This document shows positions 7,191-12,264 of a DNA stretch of 12,264 nucleotides, one piece after another (position 1 is the stretch's first letter; every line of letters begins with the position of its first letter). The stretch spans positions 1 to 12,264 of the forward strand of contig CAZRPU010000060.1 in the NCBI GenBank assembly GCA_964602055.1, in the 5' to 3' direction. The notes under the pieces were generated by a model. That model was not told the DNA's origin. It ran no database searches and was given only the letters and a program-made list of their open reading frames with translations. This stretch comes from JACPLA01 sp964602055 (GTDB lineage Bacteria > Bacteroidota > Ignavibacteria > UBA10030). The position numbers and the translations under genes are program-made.

Positions 7191-7560
7191 GGGTTTTGGC
7201 TGATGCGCCTCCCCTCGAGGCCGGTCTTGCACGGCTGACCCCAATCCAACCCTCGGCTCCCGCCGCCTTGAGGGTCCCGTTGTTTTTACACCTCCGCCTG
7301 TACAATATCAACCACACGAGTTTCACAGTTTCTGCTACAGATTTTCTTATACACATGTCATTATGTTTGTGACATGCAATCCTGTGACGGCAAGGAAATT
7401 CATGTGGTGTGTGATCCGGCCTTTTTGTTGGTCCCTTGAAGAATACCCATTGTCCTGAATGTATCATTACGAGAATTCGAGTCCGGGCCCCGCCTCGACG
7501 GCATTGTTCTCCGCTCCATCAACTCACATTTACCGACAATTCTATTCTGGGAGAACTTCC
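7191..7560. other. Intergenic region before the CxxxC protein gene
   Basis: No credible gene is present. A weak hairpin (ACCCTC 7249-7254 with GAGGGT 7270-7275, then a T-rich run) may be a second terminator. The middle is AT-rich and holds possible operator sequence: an inverted repeat CATGTCA/TGACATG (7354-7360 and 7370-7376), TGTGAC again at 7383-7388, and a 12-nt block (7323-7334) shared with the palindrome at 10580-10600. GGGAGA at 7549-7554 is the ribosome site for the ATG at 7561. The open frame reaching back to 7459 has no such support. Confidence 0.6.
7354..7376. promoter_or_regulatory. Candidate operator, inverted repeat
   Basis: CATGTCA (7354-7360) and TGACATG (7370-7376) are perfect 7-nt inverted arms around a 9-nt AT-rich centre. 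It lies about 185 nt before the CxxxC protein gene. It is dyad-shaped like a dimeric regulator site, with no T-run that would suggest a terminator. The regulator is unknown; the NarL-type regulator encoded at 9918 is one candidate. Confidence 0.35.
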
Positions 7561-8007
7561 ATGAATGCCAATCGCAAGATCGTTACGAGGCTTGTGGCCA
7601 CCGTTTCCATCAGCCTTTTGTTTGTTGCCTTCTACCTTCTTTCCTATGAAAGGTCGCAGGCAGAGAGAGTCCTCTACACCGGCAAAGAGAATCATGAGAT
7701 CAGTCTTGAGAGGGCCAAACTGCTGGCCAACAATTTCAAAATCTCAGCCAAACCCGGTGACCTCACGGCTGGGTACTTTGGGCGGAATATTTTTGAGAAA
7801 ATAATGCAGCAGGAAGGTTGCGTGGGAATCCGCATTTACAATGCTGTGTCCGAAAAGGGGACACCAACCTACATTATTATTGGAGTGGATCGTAACGGTA
7901 ATGACCTCCTCAGTGGACCTGTCGGAGACGTCATTGTTCCATGCCCACCCTGGTGCGGCGGGGTGAGCATCACAGAAGGTGAAGCGGGTATCGCTTTGAA
8001 GAACTGA
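7561..8007 (+). CDS. Small membrane-anchored CxxxC protein, unknown function
   Basis: The 148-residue protein starts at the ATG 7561, with GGGAGA 6 nt upstream. Residues about 10-28 form one hydrophobic helix after a basic N-terminus, so the rest is probably outside the cytoplasm, held by an uncleaved anchor. The C-terminal part has C87 in the QQEGCVGIRIYNA stretch, an IIIGVDRNGNDL strand-turn, and a C128-P-P-W-C132 motif near the end. I recall similar uncharacterised proteins from Bacteroidota-like genomes with the same GCVGIRIY and PCPPxC features, but I cannot name a family. The cysteines could form a disulfide or bind metal. Its own terminator separates it from the signalling operon downstream, so a functional link is only positional. 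Confidence 0.7.
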   Translation: MNANRKIVTRLVATVSISLLFVAFYLLSYERSQAERVLYTGKENHEISLERAKLLANNFKISAKPGDLTAGYFGRNIFEKIMQQEGCVGIRIYNAVSEKGTPTYIIIGVDRNGNDLLSGPVGDVIVPCPPWCGGVSITEGEAGIALKN

Positions 8008-8015
8008 GGACGTTG

Positions 8016-8049
8016 GAAGGGGAAGGTTTGGTGTCCTTCCCCTTCTTTT
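8016..8049 (+). terminator. Strong intrinsic terminator
   Basis: GAAGGGGAAGG (8016-8026) pairs perfectly over 11 bp with CCTTCCCCTTC (8035-8045) across an 8-nt loop and is followed by TTTT. It starts 9 nt after the stop codon of the CxxxC protein gene and separates that gene from the signalling operon. Confidence 0.85.
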
Positions 8050-8106
8050 CTTGTGAATAACAGGAAAAAGGATGATATTCGAAAAAAACTCGATGAGCCA
8101 ACACGA

Positions 8107-8772
8107 ATGAACTTTCCGATTCTCGCCTATGCAGCCGGGATTGCCAGTTGTCTGCCGATGCTTGCCGGCCTCGTTCGCGTCAGAGCCCTTGACAGGGAGT
8201 TCAGAGTTCTGTTTACGCTTTTCTTCATCAATGCAATTAATGTTGGCCTTCAATTCTATATGGCCGCGCGGGCAATAAACAATCTCTGGTTGGATCATTT
8301 TTATGTCCTCTCTGAGTTTGTGCTCATGACGTGGGTTTTGTCATGTTGGTCGAGTCTTCCATGGCGCAAAGCTCTTCGGACCATGATTGTGGTCTTTGTT
8401 GTGTTTTGGCTTTTCGCTCAGTTTTTCCTCGAACCGTTGGATGGGTCGGCAAATTTTACTTCTCCCGTTTCGAACGTTCTTTTTACGGTATTCTCCATTG
8501 GACTGCTTCACAAAATCTCTGGCGACACTTCCCGAAGCGTGCTGCATGATCCTCGTTTTTGGATTCTTGCAGGTCTGCTGATACTCTCTTCGGGCGGGCT
8601 CATGTTCACAGCCCTTCGAAGCATGGTCGACAAATTGAGTCTGGAAGGCCTCCTTGTGATTTACAACGTGCACTGGGGTACGGCTATCGTGTCAAGCCTT
8701 CTCTATACCTGGGGATTCCTATGCAAACCTCTGGCCCGGAATTCTGGTGGGCAGTTGGAATTGGCTCAGTAA
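8107..8772 (+). CDS. Seven-helix membrane protein, likely sensor partner
   Basis: This is a very hydrophobic 221-residue protein. I count about seven transmembrane segments, the last near its C-terminus (LLVIYNVHWGTAIVSSLLYTWGFL). I do not recognise a named family. The start is uncertain: a GTG at 8053 opens the same frame 18 codons earlier but falls immediately after the terminator hairpin, so the ATG at 8107 is preferred despite a weak ribosome site. Its last 52 nt overlap the histidine kinase gene, which implies translational coupling. The kinase has only one membrane helix and almost no external part, so this protein may supply its membrane or ligand sensing; that is inference from the gene order. 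Confidence 0.7.
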   Translation: MNFPILAYAAGIASCLPMLAGLVRVRALDREFRVLFTLFFINAINVGLQFYMAARAINNLWLDHFYVLSEFVLMTWVLSCWSSLPWRKALRTMIVVFVVFWLFAQFFLEPLDGSANFTSPVSNVLFTVFSIGLLHKISGDTSRSVLHDPRFWILAGLLILSSGGLMFTALRSMVDKLSLEGLLVIYNVHWGTAIVSSLLYTWGFLCKPLARNSGGQLELAQ

Positions 8773-9917
8773 GCCTCGTCGTTATTGCCGCTGCGTACAT
8801 CTTCTCCATTGTTTTCAACCAGCGACGATTTATTTCCGAGCAGCAGCGGCAGCTTGAGGCAATCCGCGAGAGCGAGCGCAAGTACAGAAATCTGTTCGAG
8901 AACTCCCAGGTGGGCATCGTCCGGGTTTCCACGGAGGATCTCCGCATCGTGGACTGCAATGCGACCTTCCTGCGCATTTTCGAAAAAACCACCACCGCCG
9001 AGGTGGAAGATCTCCTCCAGCAGACAATATCGAAAGAAGACCGTCATTTCTTCCTCCAAAGCCTCCGGCAGGAGAAAGCTATCGAGAACGTCGAAAGGCG
9101 GCTTCTGGTGAATGGCGGCAGCAGCGTGTGGATTTCGTTGTCTTTCCGGACGTTTCCTGACCGCGAGTTCGCCGAAGGAATTCTCGTGGATATTACGGAA
9201 AGGAAGAATGCCGAAGAACAACTGCTTGCTTCTCATCGTCAGCTGAGGAATCTCTCCGCTCATCTTCAATCGGTCCGTGAAGAGGAGCGCGTAAAGATTG
9301 CGAGAGAAATCCACGACGAGCTGGGTCAGGTTCTGACCGTTGCGAAAATGTATCTCTCGGTGCTTCTCGACGGCATCATGGCGGGACAACCAACATCCAT
9401 GGAAAGCATCCATAAGAACCTCGAGTCCATTACCAAGATTGTCGATGATTCCATAACGCTCGTCAAGAATATCGCCTATCAGCTGCGGCCGATCATCCTG
9501 GATGACCTTGGATTACGAGAGGCGGTGGAGTGGGAGGTGGGTCAATTCGAAAAGAAGACAGGGATCCGGTGCGTTTTCGAGTCCAACGATCATCAGCTTC
9601 AGCTGGGACGCGAGGAATCGGCGGCTGTCTTCAGAATCGTTCAGGAAGCCCTGACGAATATTGTTCGGCACGCAAAAGCATCCAACGTGGTCGTGGCAAT
9701 GCATGCGGATGAGAAAAACATGACGGTTGAAATAACGGATAATGGACGGGGCATACAGGCGAGGGATATCCAGAATCCGAAATCACTGGGGATTATCGGC
9801 ATGAAAGAGCGGGCGTTGTTTTTGGGCGGACAACTTGAAGTGGCAAGCGCACGGAACGGCGGAACGACGGTGGCGCTGGCAATGCCGGTCAATGGACGAA
9901 AAAACGGAACAACCTGA
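8721..9917 (+). CDS. PAS-domain histidine kinase, NarL/DesK-type (HisKA_3)
   Basis: The sensor kinase has 398 residues from the ATG at 8721, with GGGGA 5 nt upstream. One membrane helix (about 8-31) is followed by a short linker and a PAS domain (about 52-165, from ERKYRNLFENSQVGIVRV to ILVDITERK). The HisKA_3 dimerisation domain has the phospho-acceptor H198 in REIHDELGQ. The ATPase domain has an N-box with N313 (QEALTNIVRHA), a G-box D340-N-G-R-G-I and a second glycine motif SLGIIGMKERA. It should autophosphorylate H198 and pass phosphate to the regulator encoded immediately downstream. Longer frames reaching back to 8559 are only open sequence inside the upstream gene. All catalytic boxes are intact. 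Confidence 0.93.
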   Translation: MQTSGPEFWWAVGIGSVSLVVIAAAYIFSIVFNQRRFISEQQRQLEAIRESERKYRNLFENSQVGIVRVSTEDLRIVDCNATFLRIFEKTTTAEVEDLLQQTISKEDRHFFLQSLRQEKAIENVERRLLVNGGSSVWISLSFRTFPDREFAEGILVDITERKNAEEQLLASHRQLRNLSAHLQSVREEERVKIAREIHDELGQVLTVAKMYLSVLLDGIMAGQPTSMESIHKNLESITKIVDDSITLVKNIAYQLRPIILDDLGLREAVEWEVGQFEKKTGIRCVFESNDHQLQLGREESAAVFRIVQEALTNIVRHAKASNVVVAMHADEKNMTVEITDNGRGIQARDIQNPKSLGIIGMKERALFLGGQLEVASARNGGTTVALAMPVNGRKNGTT

Positions 9918-10553
9918 ATGTCAACGAATGTGTTTCTGGTCGATGATCATGAGCTCATGCGCGAGGGGCTCAAGACGGTGCTCCGGAGCCGGAAGGGGAT
10001 TACCGTCGTCGGCGAAGCGCAGAATTTCAACGAACTTGTCTCGAAACTGAAGAGTGAAGATGTTGATATTCTGATTCTTGACATCAACCTGCCTGATAAG
10101 AGCGGCATGGAAGTCCTGCGCTATCTCCGGGCTCATCATGCCGACATACGGGTTCTCGTGTTGAGCATGCATCCGGAAGAGAGGTTTGCGACAAGAGTGC
10201 TTCGGGGAGGGGCTTCGGGGTATGTCAACAAGCAAACGGCCGCGCGCGAGCTGATCCTTGCAATTGAACGCATCATGAACGGGGGAAAATACCTGAGCCC
10301 GGCGATGACGGAACATCTTGTTTCGGAAGAAGGGGGCCGTTCAGGTGATCATCTTCATGAACAATTGTCGGATCGCGAATTCGAAATCATGCGGATGATC
10401 GCCCTTGGGTATCCCGCGGCAAGAATAGCCCAGGACCTTTCCCTCAGCGTTAACACGATCAACACCTATCGGTCGCGCATTCTGGAGAAAATGAATCTCA
10501 AAACGAACGCGGATATCGTCCGTTACGCCCTCGAACACTCCCTCATCGATTGA
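9918..10553 (+). CDS. NarL/FixJ-type response regulator
   Basis: This 211-residue transcription regulator has a receiver domain (about 4-120) with the acidic pair D9-D10, phospho-acceptor D55, a switch serine at 83 (VLVLSMH) and K105. A LuxR-type helix-turn-helix (about 147-205) follows: LSDREFEIMRMIALGY ... IAQDLSLSVNTINTYRSRILEKM. Its ATG follows the kinase stop codon with no intervening base, so the two are made from one message and form a cognate pair. Target genes are unknown. A perfect palindrome 27 nt after the stop, partly repeated near 7323-7334, is a candidate binding site. Confidence 0.95.
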   Translation: MSTNVFLVDDHELMREGLKTVLRSRKGITVVGEAQNFNELVSKLKSEDVDILILDINLPDKSGMEVLRYLRAHHADIRVLVLSMHPEERFATRVLRGGASGYVNKQTAARELILAIERIMNGGKYLSPAMTEHLVSEEGGRSGDHLHEQLSDREFEIMRMIALGYPAARIAQDLSLSVNTINTYRSRILEKMNLKTNADIVRYALEHSLID

Positions 10554-10579
10554 TTCAACCCTCTTTTGAGCGAAATTGT

Positions 10580-10600
10580 GTGTCACAGAAACTGTGACAC
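10580..10600. promoter_or_regulatory. Perfect palindrome, candidate operator
   Basis: GTGTCACAG (10580-10588) and CTGTGACAC (10592-10600) are perfect 9-nt inverted arms around AAA. No T-run follows, so a terminator is unlikely. It lies between the regulator gene and the small hypothetical gene. Twelve bases of it (10586-10597) recur in inverse orientation at 7323-7334. A dimeric regulator site, possibly for the adjacent NarL-type protein, is the simplest reading. Confidence 0.45.
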
Positions 10601-10684
10601 GAAATGTACAATTTACGCTATTGCCCCTTCCCGTCCGATTTCTGACATTTTCCTATGATCCGACTCGAGCCAGGTGCGCATCTT

Positions 10685-10942
10685 ATGTCAAACCCGAAGG
10701 CCGAGGCCAACGAGAAAGTGATGCAGCTTCTCAAGCCTCCGGTGCTGTCCTATATTCGTGAACTTGGCCGAATCGTCGACCAGGATCCGAACTACTTGAC
10801 TTTCCACTCGGGCAGCGTGGTGTTGCGTGTCAAGAGCCTCCTTTCCCAGTATCAGCCGGAAAGGAGCTGGAACGAATCGGATCGTCAGGTCATAGGGGTG
10901 GTCAAAGAGGCAATTGTAAGGCTTCGGAGCTTCGAAAAGTAG
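10685..10942 (+). CDS. Small hypothetical protein
   Basis: The 85-residue product from the ATG at 10685 is charged and soluble, probably alpha-helical, with no signal or membrane segment. I do not recognise it. AGGTG (10671-10675) 9 nt upstream favours this start over the in-frame ATG at 10655, which lacks a ribosome site. It is flanked by the palindrome at 10580-10600 and by a strong terminator 53 nt after its stop, so it looks like a genuine transcription unit or the last gene of the signalling operon. Confidence 0.55.
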   Translation: MSNPKAEANEKVMQLLKPPVLSYIRELGRIVDQDPNYLTFHSGSVVLRVKSLLSQYQPERSWNESDRQVIGVVKEAIVRLRSFEK

Positions 10943-10995
10943 TTCGCCGGTGTTCTTCACAGCGGGGTTTTCTGGTGGGGGGGACTGTACAAAAG

Positions 10996-11028
10996 AAACG
11001 GGAGCAATGATCGCTCCCGTTTTTTTTT
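10996..11028 (+). terminator. Strong, probably bidirectional terminator
   Basis: AAACGGGAGC (10996-11005) pairs perfectly over 10 bp with GCTCCCGTTT (11013-11022) around a 7-nt loop and runs into nine Ts (11020-11028). On the opposite strand the stem is followed by TTTCTTTT, so it can also stop the minus-strand transcript coming from tRNA-Arg(ACG) and the GIY-YIG gene. Confidence 0.9.
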
Positions 11029-11062
11029 CGTTTCCGCAGGATCTCGTGCGCCAGAAGGGAGT

Positions 11063-11112
11063 CCCCGCCCGACCGAACAGCAATGGACCTCGCATCGGTC
11101 GTTCGGGCGGGG
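11063..11112 (-). repeat. 50-nt palindromic cassette, copy 2
   Basis: The stem is formed by 11063-11076 with 11095-11101 and 11106-11112, with the 4-nt bulge TTCG on the right arm. In copy 1 (1138-1187) the bulge is on the left arm, in keeping with inversion of the cassette. Read in reverse complement, 44 of 50 bases equal copy 1; all six differences are in the central loop. The arms are thus conserved while the loop drifts, which suggests that the hairpin is what matters. Confidence 0.85.
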
Positions 11113-11117
11113 AACCC

Positions 11118-11366
11118 CTACCCAGATTTCAGCAACTTGTTGAGAAATCTTCTTCCTGCAGCGGTCTTTAGGTACTTTTCGCGCTCTCGCGCATCTCGCA
11201 ACGGCATCGGACCTTCAGAATATACAAGAACGAATGGTCGGCGATGACGTGTTGAACGGACCCTGCCTTCGTTATGCTCCTGTAACCGTGCTAAGACGTT
11301 CTGAGACAAGCCGCGGTAATACCAATCGACAACATTGCTGCGAAGAACATAAACAAAATACATCAT
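11118..11366 (-). CDS. Small GIY-YIG nuclease next to tRNA-Arg
   Basis: This 82-residue single-domain protein is a member of the GIY-YIG nuclease superfamily (UvrC N-domain/YhbQ-like). The first motif is Y3-F-V-Y6-V, the second Y17-R18-G19 in place of YIG. R27 in ARLQEHN is the candidate catalytic arginine, and E63 in REREKYLK the metal-binding glutamate. The domain is complete and ends at family length. AGGGGG (11368-11373) precedes two adjacent ATGs, 11366 and 11363; the second has the more usual spacing. The gene begins 15 nt after the 3' end of tRNA-Arg(ACG), so it should be cut from the same precursor RNA. Its TAG stop (11118-11120) lies inside the T-arm remnant. I recall such small YRG/YKG-type proteins as frequent and multi-copy in Bacteroidota. 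Cleavage specificity is unknown. Confidence 0.85.
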   Translation of the reverse strand: MMYFVYVLRSNVVDWYYRGLSQNVLARLQEHNEGRVRSTRHRRPFVLVYSEGPMPLRDAREREKYLKTAAGRRFLNKLLKSG

Positions 11367-11381
11367 TCCCCCTAAACTTCG

Positions 11382-11455
11382 TGCGCCAGAAGGGAGTCGA
11401 ACCCCTAACCCTCAGCTCCGTAGGCTGATGCTCTATCCAATTGAGCTACTGGCGC
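11382..11455 (-). tRNA. tRNA-Arg, anticodon ACG
   Basis: This is a 74-nt cloverleaf: acceptor GCGCCAG/CTGGCGC, D-stem GCTC/GAGC, anticodon stem TCAGC/GCTGA with loop CTACGGA (anticodon ACG), variable loop GGGTT, T-stem AGGGG/CCCTT with loop TTCGACT, discriminator A. CCA is not encoded. A34 is the substrate of TadA, whose gene is at 72-530. It lies 59 nt downstream of the lipoprotein gene on the same strand, and its 3' end is duplicated beyond the GIY-YIG gene. Confidence 0.96.
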
Positions 11456-11514
11456 ATCACGACGCTACACCGAAAGCAAAAATAGAAAACATTCTCTCGA
11501 AATCCAACCTCGCC

Positions 11515-12231
11515 CTATTCTGCAGTCTCTTCAACCTTCCCTTTCCACCAGGTCCGGTCGGAAAATTCCAAATAGTGGATTTCGATCTTCGCTTTTCTCG
11601 TCTTCGGATGGTTGCGCAGCATCAGCGTTGTCGTAAAGTCTTCCCCCGGGCCAATGGGGATGCGGGAACTTGCGTCAAAGACATGATTTCTCCCGTTTGT
11701 TCCCGGAACGGGCTGGCCGTTTTCTCCGAAACAGTAAATCCTTGTCTTGACGAGGGAGATCTTTCGCTCGGAAAGATTGAGGATGGTGAGACTCACTTGC
11801 GGCGATCCTCTCCCGGTCTTCTCCATTGATGCAGAGAGAAGCGCAAAGGGGATCCGCTCAAGCTCCGATTTCTTCTTTTTCCCCGCCGCTACGTCCGCCT
11901 TGAGCTTGTCCCTCTTCGCCATCACATCTCTTTTCATCATCTCGACTTTCAGCGCCTCCCGGTCGATAAAGCGATCGGTCACATCCCGTCCCGTCCCGAG
12001 AAAGATGATCCGATCTACTGAAGCATTGTCGATGGAAATCGTGTCTCCCTCAGCGGAGAGGACCTTGGTTACCAGAACTTCGCCCCGGATGAGCTTGTAG
12101 GCAACAGAGTCTCCGTCGTCAAGGTAGAAAACATAGTCCGGCGAGGGGATTTGGGGCCTGGGCGAACAGGAGGAAAGCAGTATGCCGAGAAGGGCAGCGG
12201 GAACAAGGAAATTGAAGGGGTTCGTTTTCAT
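11515..12231 (-). CDS. Putative lipoprotein of unknown function
   Basis: This is a 238-residue protein from the ATG at 12231; a GTG two codons earlier (12237) is also possible and neither has a clear ribosome site. The N-terminus MKTNPFNFLVPAALLGILLSSC has a lipoprotein signal with lipobox L-S-S-C, so it is probably anchored to a membrane by Cys22. The mature part has a short beta-rich region (about 30-80; VFYLDDGDSVAYKLIRGE), a strongly charged, probably coiled-coil middle (about 90-125; KRDVMAKRDKLKADVAAGKK), and a beta-sandwich-like C-terminus reminiscent of an FxLYD-type fold (LTILNLSERKISLVKTRIYC). I do not recognise a named family. It is upstream of tRNA-Arg(ACG) on the same strand. Confidence 0.75.
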   Translation of the reverse strand: MKTNPFNFLVPAALLGILLSSCSPRPQIPSPDYVFYLDDGDSVAYKLIRGEVLVTKVLSAEGDTISIDNASVDRIIFLGTGRDVTDRFIDREALKVEMMKRDVMAKRDKLKADVAAGKKKKSELERIPFALLSASMEKTGRGSPQVSLTILNLSERKISLVKTRIYCFGENGQPVPGTNGRNHVFDASSRIPIGPGEDFTTTLMLRNHPKTRKAKIEIHYLEFSDRTWWKGKVEETAE

Positions 12232-12264
12232 GCGCACAGGGAAGTTTCTGGATTGATAAAGTGG

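Larger units (their letters stand above)
11046..11380 (-). mobile_element. tRNA-tail element carrying a GIY-YIG nuclease
   Basis: The 3' end of tRNA-Arg(ACG) (11379-11398, 20 nt) is repeated exactly at 11044-11063. Between the two tails lies a 317-bp segment (11064-11380). In minus-strand order it holds a 14-nt spacer, the GIY-YIG gene, a T-arm remnant TAGGGGTTC, and a 48-bp palindromic insert joined exactly at TTC^GA of the T-loop. The tRNA itself is intact, as expected if insertion regenerates the gene's 3' end. The duplicated tail resembles a long target-site duplication or an att-like repeat. A shorter relative without the nuclease is at 1121-1206. That the nuclease drives its movement is inference. 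Confidence 0.65.

Noticed and set aside
6575..7249. Minus-strand open frame at the end of the M1 gene
   Set aside because: It overlaps the peptidase gene and the terminator region and has no recognisable domain or start signal.
8766..9413. Minus-strand open frame opposite the histidine kinase
   Set aside because: The plus-strand kinase has intact PAS and H-box sequence here; the reverse frame is low-information.
10580..10600. Terminator of the response regulator gene
   Set aside because: The hairpin is perfect but is followed by GAAATG, not Ts. An operator fits better.

Overview
The window looks like a draft-assembly contig (a 10-N gap at 5156-5165) from a bacterium of the Bacteroidota/Chlorobi/Ignavibacteria type. 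That placement is an inference from the protein families and their style (a PAS-HisKA_3 kinase with a short membrane anchor, a small YRG-type GIY-YIG nuclease beside a tRNA gene, secreted hydrolases). No marker gene fixes the taxonomy.

Layout. (1) 1-1281, minus strand: tRNA-Arg(UCG), a fragment of its 3' end interrupted by a 50-nt palindrome, a small two-helix membrane protein with a lone HisKA phosphoacceptor domain, and tadA. TadA makes inosine-34 in tRNA-Arg(ACG), and that tRNA gene is also in this window. Upstream of tRNA-Arg(UCG), its 5' end is repeated tandemly with a 57-bp period. (2) 1646-7126, plus strand: three exported hydrolases, namely a GH127-type glycosidase with a Tat-like signal, a DUF885 putative zinc peptidase split by the assembly gap, and an M1-type aminopeptidase. 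(3) 7561-10942, plus strand: a small anchored CxxxC protein closed by a strong terminator, then a signalling operon (seven-helix membrane protein, PAS/HisKA_3 histidine kinase, NarL-type regulator), then a small hypothetical gene and a strong, probably bidirectional, terminator. (4) 11046-12231, minus strand: a lipoprotein gene, tRNA-Arg(ACG), a GIY-YIG nuclease gene starting 15 nt behind the tRNA, and a second palindrome-interrupted copy of a tRNA 3' end.

The most interesting signal is the pair of tRNA-associated elements. Each tRNA-Arg gene is followed by a second copy of its own last 18-20 nt. In each, a 50-nt GC-rich palindrome is joined exactly at the T-loop (TTC^GA). One element is 317 bp and carries the GIY-YIG gene; the other is 68 bp and carries none. 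The palindromes are 44/50 identical, but only when one is reverse-complemented, so the cassette lies in opposite orientation in the two places. The short element's T-stem is chimeric: its 5' side matches tRNA-Arg(ACG) and its 3' side matches the neighbouring tRNA-Arg(UCG). Together this looks like a minimal mobile element that targets tRNA T-loops, with an autonomous and a non-autonomous copy. This interpretation is inferred from two copies only.
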